Shown: positions 34,592 to 43,785, counted from the first letter of the stretch. The stretch is 64,000 nt of DNA from Phyllobacterium sp. 628 (GCF_014189505.1 NZ_CP050303.1:496001-560000); one strand, 5' to 3'. A program made the numbers and translations. The notes: generated by a model from the letters alone, not told the origin.

Positions 34592-35593
34592 ATGGAACGA
34601 CATTTGATGAGCATTTTTGAAACTTTCCGGCTGACTTCAATATTCGCAGCCAGTCTTTCAGTTGGATTTTTGACACTGCAATCGACTCAAGCCGAAGGTA
34701 CCATTGCGGTTCCACCCGGCAATCGATCTGTTACTCAACCGGCAATACCCAAAACCTCGGCAGATAGGGCGCGCGCATTCAACACGACCTATGACGAAAA
34801 ATATGAGCAAATCATCGCGCTTCTCACACGGGAAACAAAGCTGGTCACTCAAATCAAAGAGGCCGCTGCAGCTTACCGGCTCGACCCGATCCACATTATT
34901 GGCGCATTGGTTGGTGAGCACACGTATAATGTCAGCGCCATCGGCAAGGTGCAGACCTATTATGTCAAAGCCCTCGCCTATACCAATGCTGACTTTTCAT
35001 TTCGATACAAAGGCGTCCCGGTCCAATCTTTCGTGAAGAAACCCGAATTCAAAGAGTGTGCCACGCTGACGGGAAGTGCTGAATTGTGGAACTGCCGCGA
35101 TCAGGTCTGGGATGACCATTTTCGGGGCAAAACCGTCGATAATATCTCTTACGAGCCGATTTCTTTCCAAAGAGCTTTTTTCCAGCCATTTTATGGCGGG
35201 CAAACGTTTGGGCTGGGTCAGATAAGCCCGTTGGCAGCACTTGAAGTTACAGATCTTGTTCATCGCGTCAGTGGGCTACCGCTGCTGACGCCAGACCAGC
35301 CGCAAGCGGTGTATCGTGACGTCATGGATCCCGACCGCAGCATTATTTACATTGCCGCGATCCTGCGCGACGCTGTCGATGCCTATCAAGCCGAAGGTTT
35401 TGATATCTCGGCAAACCCCGGCATCACTGCAACGCTTTACAATGTAGGCCAGCCCCGGCGACGCGCGGCTGAGCTAAAGCAGGCAGTTGACAACGGCGGC
35501 ACGCGAAAATATCCGGTCGAGAATTATTACGGCTGGCTGATCAACGAAAAACTCGATCAGCTGGAACAGCTTCTTCATTCCAACAGCCAATAG
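34592..35593 (+). CDS. DUF1402 family secreted protein with lysozyme-like motifs
   Basis: A 333-residue protein with a signal peptide (about 8-35, cleavage after QAE or TQA). I chose ATG at 34592, but 34607 (MSIFETFRL) is equally good and leaves the signal peptide intact. The family is usually unnamed. The motifs resemble GH23 lytic transglycosylases: IHIIGALVGEHTYNV (possible catalytic Glu), FGLGQISPLAALEVTDLV (like GLMQIxPxTA), DRSIIYIAAILRD and GITATLYNVGQPRRRA (like AAYNxGxxRV). A role in peptidoglycan cleavage is therefore an inference. The next gene, 81 bp on, is uppP, which also serves cell-wall metabolism. Confidence 0.82.
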   Translation: MERHLMSIFETFRLTSIFAASLSVGFLTLQSTQAEGTIAVPPGNRSVTQPAIPKTSADRARAFNTTYDEKYEQIIALLTRETKLVTQIKEAAAAYRLDPIHIIGALVGEHTYNVSAIGKVQTYYVKALAYTNADFSFRYKGVPVQSFVKKPEFKECATLTGSAELWNCRDQVWDDHFRGKTVDNISYEPISFQRAFFQPFYGGQTFGLGQISPLAALEVTDLVHRVSGLPLLTPDQPQAVYRDVMDPDRSIIYIAAILRDAVDAYQAEGFDISANPGITATLYNVGQPRRRAAELKQAVDNGGTRKYPVENYYGWLINEKLDQLEQLLHSNSQ

Positions 35594-35674
35594 AATGGCA
35601 CTTTGTGAAGTCCTGTTGAACAACCATCGTTCGACTTACAGCTTAACTATGCGCGATCAGGAGCAGCAGCAAAA

Positions 35675-36535
35675 ATGAGTGGTGCGTGCACGCAAGGGGT
35701 AGATACGGGCTTTGTTGTTCTGGGTGCCACGAAAGTAGCTATATTGGGGGTTGTGCAGGGGATAACAGAATTGCTGCCGGTCTCTTCAACAGCCCACATG
35801 CGGCTGGTACCTGCACTACTGGGCTGGCAGGATCCGGGATCGGCGTTTTCGGCCGCCATGCAATTGGCTGCCCTGACTGCGGTCATATGCTATTTCTGGA
35901 AAGACATATACAGCATTACGGCCGGTTCGATCGGTGCAGTAAGGACTGGCGACTGGATGTCGCCCAAACTGCGCATGTCTGTTGGTATTGTGCTCGGTAC
36001 GATACCCATTGTTGTCGCCGGCCTGCTGCTTGCTCCCCTGCTCAACGCTTGCGACAGCCCGCTTCGAGCTTTGCCTGTCATCGGTTTTTCCTGCCTGATC
36101 ATGGGCATTCTGCTGGCTGTTGCTGAATTCGTGTGCCGTCACAAACGGCAGGCTGATGATATGCGGCTGCGCGACGCGCTTATTGTTGGCATCGCGCAAG
36201 TCGGAGCCCTGATACCGGGCGTGTCCCGTTCCGGCTCAACGCTGACAGCCGCCCTGTTTCGTGATTTCACCAGACAGGACGCTGCACGCTTTTCATTTCT
36301 GCTTGGCATTCCCGCCATTGCCTTGGCAGGCTTGCACGAACTCGTAGTTCTTGTTCATGCGCACCTTCCCGTCCAAGGCTGGGCTATCCTTCTTGTCGGG
36401 CTTGTCGCCGGTTCAATATCGTCCTTTGCAGCGCTCTGGGGATTGATGCGCATTCTCGAGCGGTTTTCGACCTGGCCCTTTATTATCTACCGGATAGCCC
36501 TCGGCATCGTCATCCTATGGATATCTTTCGGCTAG
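35675..36535 (+). CDS. uppP: Undecaprenyl-diphosphatase UppP (BacA)
   Basis: A 286-residue integral membrane phosphatase with about 8 helices. It dephosphorylates undecaprenyl diphosphate so the carrier lipid can be reused for peptidoglycan and polysaccharide. The conserved regions are VVQGITELLPVSSTAHMRLV (about residues 26-45) and VGALIPGVSRSGSTLTAALF (about 175-194). A ribosome site AGGAGCAGC precedes the start. Some organisms carry two paralogues, and this one could be the accessory copy. It lies downstream of the DUF1402 gene on the same strand. Confidence 0.95.
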   Translation: MSGACTQGVDTGFVVLGATKVAILGVVQGITELLPVSSTAHMRLVPALLGWQDPGSAFSAAMQLAALTAVICYFWKDIYSITAGSIGAVRTGDWMSPKLRMSVGIVLGTIPIVVAGLLLAPLLNACDSPLRALPVIGFSCLIMGILLAVAEFVCRHKRQADDMRLRDALIVGIAQVGALIPGVSRSGSTLTAALFRDFTRQDAARFSFLLGIPAIALAGLHELVVLVHAHLPVQGWAILLVGLVAGSISSFAALWGLMRILERFSTWPFIIYRIALGIVILWISFG

Positions 36536-36544
36536 GCCGTGCAC

Positions 36545-37264
36545 TTACACAGTGTCATCGTCATCGTTCGTGTCATAGGCGTCCGCGGCGTCATCTGCAG
36601 CATCCTGCGTCTCGTCCTGAAAAGCATCCGCTTGCCTGAGATCATTGGAACTGTCGTCGTTGTAGTAGTTGTTGACGACAGTTTCTCCGCCACCCGTTTG
36701 AGGCGTGCCACTTGCACCAAGACCCGAACCGCCAAACATCGAATGGCCGCCGAACATATTCTTGATACCTTCAAACATCAGTGCGCCACCAGCCACACCG
36801 GCGGCAGTGGTTAAAGCGCCTTGCAGAAACCCACCGCCTTGTGACGGCTGGGGGGCTGCCCAGCGTCCGGCCTGTTGTGGCTGACTTTGAGGGGCATAGG
36901 CATCCTGAGGTGCAGCAGCGCTACCCCAAGGCCCGCTGGACCTGCTTGGTGAAGGTGCCGCTGACGGCTGCCCGCTCTGCGAACTTCCAAAGATGGAGCC
37001 GAGCAGACTGCCGGACTGTCCCTGTGTCGGAGCAGCACTTTGCAGGTCTTTCACCTGCGCTTCCAAAGTCTGTATGCGCTCATGGCAGGCATTCAGTGCC
37101 TGCTCCTGCACGATCACAGCCTGAGCCAGCAGATACGGAGCAGCAGGTTGACTACGGATCTGGTCCGAAACGAAGCGATCGGCTTCGGCATCCCTTGGTG
37201 TATCGGCGGCTTGTCTGGTGCGATCAAAGAGGCCACTGAGAAGTTTTTGTTCGTCGGCGTTCAT
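36545..37264 (-). CDS. DUF2076 family protein
   Basis: A 239-residue protein. Residues 1-85 form the conserved head (NADEQKLLSGLFDRTRQA, IRSQPAAPYLLAQAVIVQEQAL), predicted as a helical coiled-coil with QTLEAQVKDLQ. The middle is a low-complexity Gly/Ser/Gln/Pro region with GSLLGSIFGSSQSGQ. Then GGGFLQGALTTAAGVAGGALMFEGI (a glycine-rich hydrophobic segment) precedes an Asn/Asp-rich acidic tail ending NDDDDTV. The function is unknown. Transcribed toward uppP, tail to tail, with a 9-bp gap. Confidence 0.87.
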   Translation of the reverse strand: MNADEQKLLSGLFDRTRQAADTPRDAEADRFVSDQIRSQPAAPYLLAQAVIVQEQALNACHERIQTLEAQVKDLQSAAPTQGQSGSLLGSIFGSSQSGQPSAAPSPSRSSGPWGSAAAPQDAYAPQSQPQQAGRWAAPQPSQGGGFLQGALTTAAGVAGGALMFEGIKNMFGGHSMFGGSGLGASGTPQTGGGETVVNNYYNDDSSNDLRQADAFQDETQDAADDAADAYDTNDDDDTV

Positions 37265-37582
37265 TTTCGATTACCCTGTTTCAGGAAAACTCAATCTCGA
37301 TCCGGATTCGTGGCATTTAGATGACCTTACAAAAATGTAATTTTGGCATCATGTAACCGTGTAGAACTACAGCGCTTCGCCTGGCGGGAATGCGACAATA
37401 AGGATTCAGTTTTGTGACAGAACCGCACCATGCGAACCCACTGAGATCATTGAAAAAAGATGCACAGGACATTTTTTGCACCTAATCCTGACCAATTTAG
37501 GCGATAAGCGCTCTTACCTGCTTGATGTGGCCGAACGGTTTCACCCATGGGTAGGAAATTTTAGAAAGACCGGAGAATAGAA
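37265..37582. other. Divergent intergenic region, no gene seen
   Basis: The 318 bp between the divergent DUF2076 and DUF2147 genes, which must contain both promoters. I see no strong consensus, repeat or reading frame in it. Confidence 0.4.
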
Positions 37583-37993
37583 ATGCATAGTGTTCAGAAA
37601 ATTGTTTTTTCTCTTGTTGTCGCGACAATGCTGGCAACCTCGGCGACCGCACAATCGTCAGATATTGCGGGTACCTACGTCAATGACACGGGACGCACCA
37701 AGGTGAAGCTCAGTGATTGTTCCGCCGGCGTTTGCGGCACGGTTGTCTGGATGAGCAATCCCGTCAACGACGTCAATAATCCCGATGCATCCAAACGCGA
37801 CCGTCCGGTTGTCGGCTTGCAGGCTGTGACTTTGAAGTCCACAGGCACAGGCACCTATGCCGGGACACTCTACGATACCGAGAGCGGCAAGACCTATTCA
37901 GGCAAGGCAAAGGTTTCCGACAGCGGCGTGGAGCTCTCCGGCTGTGTTCTTGGCGGGCTCATCTGCAAGACTTCAATTTGGCGGCGGCAGTAA
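37583..37993 (+). CDS. DUF2147 family periplasmic protein
   Basis: A 136-residue exported protein with a signal peptide (about residues 1-23, ending ATAQS). It has the DUF2147 core: IAGTYVNDTGRTKVKLSDCSAGVCGTVVWM, DPASKRDRPVVG-like DASKRDRPVVGLQ, GTYAGTLYDTESGKTYSGKAKV and a C-terminal GCVLGGLICKTSIWRR. This is a lipocalin-like beta fold. Four cysteines probably make two disulfides. Members are unassigned in function, often near stress or envelope genes. The ribosome site GGAGAATAG precedes the start. Confidence 0.88.
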   Translation: MHSVQKIVFSLVVATMLATSATAQSSDIAGTYVNDTGRTKVKLSDCSAGVCGTVVWMSNPVNDVNNPDASKRDRPVVGLQAVTLKSTGTGTYAGTLYDTESGKTYSGKAKVSDSGVELSGCVLGGLICKTSIWRRQ

Positions 37994-38013
37994 CCACGAT
38001 ACCACGGATTTGA

Positions 38014-38583
38014 TCAGGCCATCAGCCGTTTTGCTGCCAGATCCAGACATTCAACGAACCCGGAAAGGTCGGTCAGCAAGGCCTCTTCCGGCACGTTTTT
38101 TCTGATGAACGCACCACCGCGCGATGTGATTCCACCGTCCAGCATCAGATTGTCGGCCATATGGAAATCCTCAATGCTGAGGCCATCGCTGCCAGATAAA
38201 CCGCCACCGGGACGCTCCATAATATTCCCCTGATAATAGTCCTGGCTCGTGCGTTCGAAAAAACTGCGGGCGGTATTGGTATAGGCATAAACCGGCCGGC
38301 CAAGCGCGCACATGAATCCAAGCTCAAACACGGTACCGACATCTGCGCTGATACCGCGAAACGGTGTCAGATTGGCAATGATGAGATCCGACGCAAGCAT
38401 GAGCTTTTCATCAATTGCGCTGATGGCCAGACCCCGCTCCCATTTGCTGTTTGTTGGCGGAATTTCCAGATCACCCGGCGCAAGCGGTGTAAAACCCGCA
38501 GCACGGGCCAAAGCCGCCTTTTGTGCCAAAACCTCCTTGGCATTGCTCAAGAACACTTCCGGGCCCGCCAGATACACTTTCAT
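38014..38583 (-). CDS. Nucleoside 2-deoxyribosyltransferase
   Basis: A 189-residue enzyme of the N-deoxyribosyltransferase family, which swaps bases between deoxynucleosides in salvage. Conserved are MKVYLAGPEVF at the start, NLTPFRGISADVGTVFELGF (about residues 70-90) with the Asp/Glu pair that binds and attacks the deoxyribose, and MLDGGI near residue 149. It is probably cytosolic. It sits alone between convergent genes and lacks any purine/pyrimidine operon partner in view. Confidence 0.9.
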   Translation of the reverse strand: MKVYLAGPEVFLSNAKEVLAQKAALARAAGFTPLAPGDLEIPPTNSKWERGLAISAIDEKLMLASDLIIANLTPFRGISADVGTVFELGFMCALGRPVYAYTNTARSFFERTSQDYYQGNIMERPGGGLSGSDGLSIEDFHMADNLMLDGGITSRGGAFIRKNVPEEALLTDLSGFVECLDLAAKRLMA

Positions 38584-38674
38584 GCTTGTCTCTCCCTAGA
38601 CACCGAAGAACGGCTACACCCGATATAGACAAGCGTTTCCACCGCGAACTACTGGCATATGCCCCGTTTCAGGC

Positions 38675-39064
38675 TCACATGGTTATTCTTGAGAAATGGG
38701 CAAGGACAACAATCCAGCTGTCTCCGTTGCGTTGCCACACACGGGTGTAGATCAATTTTTCAGAGAATTTTTCATCGTAGTAGGCACCGCTGACTTTTGC
38801 GCGCACCGAAACCAAAGCTGCATTGTCGAGCGGCTTGATGGCAACATCCAGAAACTCAATGTCAGCCAGTTTCAATACGCCGGTGCGGTGAACCTCAATA
38901 TCTTGAGCCTTGTCCACACGGCGTCCCTGATGATCAATGATGATCAGATCGTCGGCAAGCAACGCGTCCAGCGCGCTAACGTCGCTGGCCAGCATTGCCA
39001 GTTTCAAACGTTCTTCACAATCTCGAACGGCCGCTTCATCGATTGTATCAAATGCGATAGTCAT
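38675..39064 (-). CDS. NTF2-like (SnoaL/DUF4440-type) protein
   Basis: A 129-residue protein with the NTF2 fold. The opening helix is DTIDEAAVRDCEERLKLAML, followed by SALDALLADDLIIIDHQGRR, IEVHRTGVLKLADIEFL and the last strand WIVVLAHFSRITM. I chose ATG at 39064 (MTIAFDTI) because AAAGGTCAG precedes it, over an upstream in-frame Met. The family includes isomerases, stress proteins and scaffolds, and no function can be told for this one. Confidence 0.8.
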   Translation of the reverse strand: MTIAFDTIDEAAVRDCEERLKLAMLASDVSALDALLADDLIIIDHQGRRVDKAQDIEVHRTGVLKLADIEFLDVAIKPLDNAALVSVRAKVSGAYYDEKFSEKLIYTRVWQRNGDSWIVVLAHFSRITM

Positions 39065-39109
39065 AGGCTGACCTTTCTTCATGCACTGCATCAGTCCTTA
39101 TCTAATTAG

Positions 39110-39428
39110 TGGAAAATGCTGCGAAAGACACTCCTTTGATTTGCTTTCCAAGGCGATAAACGGCCGCAGCACGCGACGAACAGCTTTTGTCAGCCCTGTT
39201 TATTGGTTGAACTTGGTTGTTCCATATTGCGCTAAAATTCTCATGCCCGTCGATGCTTCCGTCACGTTCCTGCAACCCTCTCGTGGAATATTACGGTGCC
39301 AATTGGAACGGATATGCAATGAGTGCGGGTACATTATATTTGATCTGGGAGTGTGATCGTTCCCATTCCTCCCGGTGTCACGGGTATGTCTGGAGCAAGC
39401 GTTTCACACAGAGATGCGTGCGTGAGAA
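39110..39428. other. Divergent intergenic region before the efflux operon
   Basis: The 319 bp from the NTF2-like gene to the outer-membrane factor gene. It holds no convincing gene. The word TTGGTTGAACTTGGTTG (around 39205-39225) contains a direct repeat of TTGGTTG that could be a regulator half-site pair. The region must contain the promoter of the efflux operon. Confidence 0.35.
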
Positions 39429-40883
39429 TTGACATTGTCCCGTTCGCCTTTGTTTTTCCTCTTCTGCAATCCAGGCTTGAAGATCGTTCCGGTTGTCGCC
39501 CTCGCAATGAGCGTGGCTGCTTGCCAGAGTGATGTATCGGGTCTGGCGGTGTCTGCGCCTGACCTGCCAATGGCCTATGCATCGGCAGCCAAACTGCCGG
39601 GCAAAGCCCAGCGCGATGCGCGGCTCTGGTGGCAGGTCTTCGGTGATCCGGTCCTGAGCGCACTGGTTGCCCGCTCGCTCGAGCAAAACCTGACAATAGC
39701 GCAGGCCAAACAACAGCTCATCGCCGCGCGCACCATGGTACGGGCGTCAAAAACGCTGTTCATGCCCACCGCCGACATCTCCGGCACGGCCAATGCCGGT
39801 ACGGGCTCGACCAAGTCAGATGAGCTTATGCGGCGGCCTATGCAGCTTAATCTGGAAGCTGGCTGGGAAATCGGTCTGTTCGGCCTGCGCGAGAATACGC
39901 AGCGTTCAGCCAATGCATCCGCCGACATGGTCGCTGAAGACGCCGAAGCTGCCCGCATCGCCGTCGCTGCGGAAATTGCCGGAACGTATGTCCGCCTGCG
40001 CGCGCTGCAGGAACGCGAGGCCATCGCGAGTGCATCATTGGCGCTTCTGGGGCGTGACGGACAACTTGCCACCGTCAAATACCGCTCGGGTTTGGCCACC
40101 GCGTCAGATGCCGAAGAGGCACGGATAAGTCTTGGCGATGCAAGGGTGGAAGGGGTAAAACTTCGCACACAAATTGAAAGCACGTTGCAGCAGATCGCGA
40201 CGCTGCTGGGTACGTCGAGCATTGATTCATCGCTGCGGCAGCCAAGACCTCAACCGGTCGCAAAACTTGACCCTGCAATTGGAAGGCCGACCGATCTTCT
40301 GCGGGCTCGCCCTGACATCAGGCGCGCTGAACTGGCAACAGTCCGGGCCGCAGCCGAGATCGGTATCGCGCAGGCCGATCTTTACCCGAAACTTCGGCTG
40401 AGTGGCATGATAGGTATCGGCGGCCCGGCCAGCGGCTCACTGTTTGGCGTTATGGGAGGCCCCTCCATTCAAATTCCGCTCCTCGACCAGGGGCGGCGGC
40501 GCGCGGTTGTTGCCGCGCGACAGGCTCAGTTTGAGGAGACTGCCGCAGCATACAAACACAGCGTTCTTGCCGCCTATGAAGAAGCTTCAACGGCGCTTCA
40601 AACATGGTCAGCCGGGCGCAGCGCCGTCCACCAGTTCAAACAGACCCTGGCAGCCGTCAGGAAGATCCAGGCTGAGAGCGCGGTGCTGGAGCGTGCAGGT
40701 CTGAGCGATCAATCAAAGCAGACCGCAAACGCCATCAGAGTGCTTGGCCAGCGCAGGCAGCTTGCCGAAGCACAGGAAGCCGAAGCACTGGCTTTGATTG
40801 CCTTTTACAAAGCAATCGGCGGCGCTTCACCACTTTCAGCGGGTATGTCCGGTGCCAATACCGTGCGTCAAAGGAAGCAGTAA
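39429..40883 (+). CDS. Outer-membrane efflux lipoprotein, NodT/TolC-like factor
   Basis: A 484-residue outer-membrane factor. The signal sequence ends in a lipobox (AMSVAAC, Cys near residue 32), so it is predicted to be an outer-membrane lipoprotein. LWWQVFGDPVLSALVARSLEQNLTIAQAKQQL is the OEP repeat start, and RARPDIRRAELATVRAAAEIGIAQADLYP (about 280-310) is the family signature. The coding frame has no suitable ATG and begins with TTG at 39429. It is the first gene of a four-gene tripartite exporter, 4 bp before the ABC permease gene. Confidence 0.88.
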   Translation: MTLSRSPLFFLFCNPGLKIVPVVALAMSVAACQSDVSGLAVSAPDLPMAYASAAKLPGKAQRDARLWWQVFGDPVLSALVARSLEQNLTIAQAKQQLIAARTMVRASKTLFMPTADISGTANAGTGSTKSDELMRRPMQLNLEAGWEIGLFGLRENTQRSANASADMVAEDAEAARIAVAAEIAGTYVRLRALQEREAIASASLALLGRDGQLATVKYRSGLATASDAEEARISLGDARVEGVKLRTQIESTLQQIATLLGTSSIDSSLRQPRPQPVAKLDPAIGRPTDLLRARPDIRRAELATVRAAAEIGIAQADLYPKLRLSGMIGIGGPASGSLFGVMGGPSIQIPLLDQGRRRAVVAARQAQFEETAAAYKHSVLAAYEEASTALQTWSAGRSAVHQFKQTLAAVRKIQAESAVLERAGLSDQSKQTANAIRVLGQRRQLAEAQEAEALALIAFYKAIGGASPLSAGMSGANTVRQRKQ

Positions 40884-40887
40884 GCCG

Positions 40888-42021
40888 ATGGCTGTCTCAA
40901 TCGCACGCAAAACGTTGATCCATGAATGGCGCCGCTTCCTTCCGGCCATTGTTGCCGTCGGCTTTTCCGGCGTCCTGATGATTGTTCAAGGCGCTTTGCT
41001 TCTCGGGATCATCGGCTCCAATGCTCTTTATGTGACCCAATCCAGAGCCGACTATTGGGTTGGCTTTCCCGGCACGCAAAGCGTTGATCTCGGCCGCTCC
41101 ATCAGGGCCGATACTGCCACCAGTCTTTATGTCGAGCAGAATATTTCCAGCATCGAACCGTTTCTGCTGGGCTCAGGCGATTGGCGCGGTGCGCGCGGCG
41201 GCGGAACAGGTGTCAACATAGTCGGCATCGATACCAAGGCAAATGGTCTTGCGCTCGCCCGGATCGTTGCAGGCGCTATGCGCAATCTCCTGCTGGAGCC
41301 GGGCACGGTCCTCATTGACGCTACAGATAAAAGCAAACTCGCCATCGATGTTGGCGGCTCGGCCGAAATAAATGGCCGCCGGGTGCGGGTTGTCGGCATC
41401 ATTGACGGTTTGAGGGGGCTTGGCGGCGTCAATGTCATCACGTCAATTGACACGGCGCGCAACCTTGATGCCGCCTTTGGCGCTTCGGATAACGTGACCT
41501 ATTTCCTTTATAACGTGAACAAGTTTGCGCCCGCTGACGCCATACAGGGCCGCCTCAATCAGCAAGCCGGCAGCAAACGCTTTTACGTCTGGTCGGCGCA
41601 GGATCTCGCCGGCATGTCCATACGCTATTGGCTTCTGGAATCAGGCGCCGGTATCGCCTTCATCTTTGCGACAGCCATTGCCATGCTCGTGGGTACGCTC
41701 GTCACCAGCCAGACATTGATGGCAGCGGTTGCCGGTTCCATTCCACAATACGCAACCTTGCGTGCCCTTGGCGTATCGTTCAAATCGCTGCGCGTGATTG
41801 TTATCGAGCAGGCCGCCTGGGTTGGTGTGCTTGGGCTACTGGTTGGCGCAACATTCAGCGTCACTGCGGCAGCCATTGCCAATGTTTACCGGGTACCATT
41901 CGAGCTTCGCACCAGCGTTATGCTGGCAGCATCCGTGGTCGTGCTGCTCGTAGCCTTTGCGGCAGGATTGCTGGCACTGCGGCGCCTGCACCACGCCGAT
42001 CCGGCAACGTTGCTGAGGTGA
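40888..42021 (+). CDS. ABC exporter permease, FtsX/DevC-like
   Basis: A 377-residue permease of the MacB/FtsX topology. TM1 is about residues 20-42, followed by a large periplasmic domain (about 45-250, with SADYWVGFPGTQSV-like RADYWVGFPGTQSVDLG), then three C-terminal membrane helices with AVAGSIPQYATLRALGVSFKSLRVIVIEQA and ADPATLLR at the end. I chose ATG at 40888 immediately after the OMF stop. It works with the separate ATPase 42027-42731 and adaptor 42745-43662, an arrangement like the DevBCA glycolipid exporter of cyanobacteria. The exported substrate is unknown. Confidence 0.9.
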   Translation: MAVSIARKTLIHEWRRFLPAIVAVGFSGVLMIVQGALLLGIIGSNALYVTQSRADYWVGFPGTQSVDLGRSIRADTATSLYVEQNISSIEPFLLGSGDWRGARGGGTGVNIVGIDTKANGLALARIVAGAMRNLLLEPGTVLIDATDKSKLAIDVGGSAEINGRRVRVVGIIDGLRGLGGVNVITSIDTARNLDAAFGASDNVTYFLYNVNKFAPADAIQGRLNQQAGSKRFYVWSAQDLAGMSIRYWLLESGAGIAFIFATAIAMLVGTLVTSQTLMAAVAGSIPQYATLRALGVSFKSLRVIVIEQAAWVGVLGLLVGATFSVTAAAIANVYRVPFELRTSVMLAASVVVLLVAFAAGLLALRRLHHADPATLLR

Positions 42022-42026
42022 ACGCC

Positions 42027-42731
42027 ATGCAGCCCACCATCTCCGCCGCCCGGATCAGCAAATCATTTGTGGTTAAACACATCCACACGCTTGCATTGCA
42101 GGACGTGTCCATCGACATTTTCCCGCGAGAACTCACGCTGATCATCGGTCCTTCGGGATGTGGAAAAAGCACGCTGCTTGCAGCCTTGAGCGGCCTGACC
42201 AAACCGGATACCGGCTCGATCAGAACACTTGCAACCGATCTCGTCTCAGCCAGCGATGATGAGCGCGATGCCTTTCGCCTCAATCATTGCGGTTTTGTCT
42301 TTCAGGGGTTCAATCTCTTCCCGGCCCTGACCGCACTTGAACAGGTGCAGGTTCCTCTGGATTATCTGAAGGTGCCGCAGGACGAAGCAGTCGAGCGGGC
42401 AAAACAGGCACTTGCCCGCGTGGGCCTTTCCCACCGGCAGCACCTGCATCCCACGGAACTTTCAGGCGGTGAGAAACAGCGCGTGGCGATCGCGCGCGCC
42501 ATCGTCAAGAACCCTGCAGTTCTCTTTGCCGATGAGCCGACCAGCGCGCTCGACAGCGTCAATGGTCAATCGATCATCGAGATACTGCACGCCATAGCAA
42601 AAGACACCAATGCAACCGTTCTATGTGTCTCGCATGATCCGCGTCTCATTGCCCACGCGGAACGTGTTCTGCACATGGAAGACGGCCGTATACTTCGGGA
42701 CTCCCGCCCGCGCCTCACAACCGTAGCCTAA
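42027..42731 (+). CDS. ABC exporter ATP-binding protein, DevA/LolD-like
   Basis: A 234-residue ATPase of the MacB/LolD subfamily. Walker A is GPSGCGKSTLLAAL (about residues 42-55), the signature LSGGEKQRVAIARAIVKNPAVLFADEPTSALD (about 145-175) runs into Walker B, and the H-loop is VLCVSHDPRLIAHAERVLHMEDGRI. I chose ATG at 42027, 5 bp after the permease stop, where the product begins MQPTISAARISKSF. It belongs to the same operon as the permease and adaptor. Confidence 0.93.
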   Translation: MQPTISAARISKSFVVKHIHTLALQDVSIDIFPRELTLIIGPSGCGKSTLLAALSGLTKPDTGSIRTLATDLVSASDDERDAFRLNHCGFVFQGFNLFPALTALEQVQVPLDYLKVPQDEAVERAKQALARVGLSHRQHLHPTELSGGEKQRVAIARAIVKNPAVLFADEPTSALDSVNGQSIIEILHAIAKDTNATVLCVSHDPRLIAHAERVLHMEDGRILRDSRPRLTTVA

Positions 42732-42744
42732 GGAAACAGTGATT

Positions 42745-43662
42745 ATGATCATGCACAGACGCATAATCGTCCGATGTGTAATCGCGCTGGCAACGGCTGG
42801 ATGCGCGGCACTGGGGATCTGGTTCATGTCCGATGCGACAGAAGCCAATGAAACGGAGATCGCCGCGAAGCCCGGAATTATCGCTGCCGCGCGCGGTATC
42901 GTTGACGTCGAGGACGGACTCCTGCGGCTATCGGCACAACGTGACGGCATGATTGTAGAAATATTGGCTGCGGAGGGGCAGAAGGTCAAACAGGGCGATG
43001 TTCTTGCCATGATCGACAGCCGTCACGAAGTCATCGCTGTCCATACGGCGGAAGCAGAAGTGCGTCAGATGCAGGGCCAGCTTGCCATGTTGAAAACCAA
43101 GCTGCAGACGCAGACCCGTCAAACTGACAGGCTAAGGCGTGCCGCTGCCGGAAAGGCTGTTTCTGCGCAAGTTCTGGACGAAGCCGAAGCACAGCTCACG
43201 GGGACAAAAGCCGAGGTGACGATTGCCGAAGCCACGCTGGCTGCCACGGAAAGCCGTTTGGAAAACATTCGTCTCGAGGTGGAGATGCGCACGGTGCGTG
43301 CGCCTGTGGACGCCCGTATCGTGCATCGCTCCACCAAGGTTGGCGAGGTCATCTCAGCCCAGAACCTCACCGAGCTGTTCACGCTTCTGCCGGAAGGCCC
43401 GCGCATCGTCCGTGCTGAAATTCAGGAGCAATTTGTCAAGCTCATCAAACCGGGCATGGATGTCGATATCCTTGCCGAGAGCGACGATGGCATTCTGGTC
43501 AAAGGGCGGGTTGTCAGGATTGGCCATGTTCTTGCCCAGCCAAAATCGCGCGATATGCCGGGCGAGCGTGTCGACGTGCGCACCTCAGACTGCATCATCA
43601 GCATCCCGGCAAAGGTACCGCTTTTGATCGGACAGCGGGTTATCGTGCGCGTCAAACCTTGA
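42745..43662 (+). CDS. HlyD/MacA/DevB-like periplasmic adaptor protein
   Basis: A 305-residue membrane fusion protein. One N-terminal membrane helix (IIVRCVIALATAGCAALGIW) is followed by lipoyl-like half motifs (LLRLSAQRDGMIVEILAAEG) and a long coiled coil (about 100-180, EAEVRQMQGQLAMLKTKLQTQTRQ). A beta-barrel domain follows, with RAPVDARIVHRSTKVGEVI and LLIGQRVIVRVKP at the end. It bridges the permease and the outer-membrane factor. The start could be ATG 42745 or 42751, or GTG 42739. I chose 42745 because AAGGAA lies 9 nt upstream. Confidence 0.9.
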   Translation: MIMHRRIIVRCVIALATAGCAALGIWFMSDATEANETEIAAKPGIIAAARGIVDVEDGLLRLSAQRDGMIVEILAAEGQKVKQGDVLAMIDSRHEVIAVHTAEAEVRQMQGQLAMLKTKLQTQTRQTDRLRRAAAGKAVSAQVLDEAEAQLTGTKAEVTIAEATLAATESRLENIRLEVEMRTVRAPVDARIVHRSTKVGEVISAQNLTELFTLLPEGPRIVRAEIQEQFVKLIKPGMDVDILAESDDGILVKGRVVRIGHVLAQPKSRDMPGERVDVRTSDCIISIPAKVPLLIGQRVIVRVKP

Positions 43663-43785
43663 ACGTCGATCATTTGGTCGAATGCCGTACTTTGGCATAG
43701 AGATATGTCGCGCCATGATGATTCATGCATGTAGGGATTGGTTTTGCACGCTTGATCCTTTCAGCCAATTGCAATACTTGATCCA

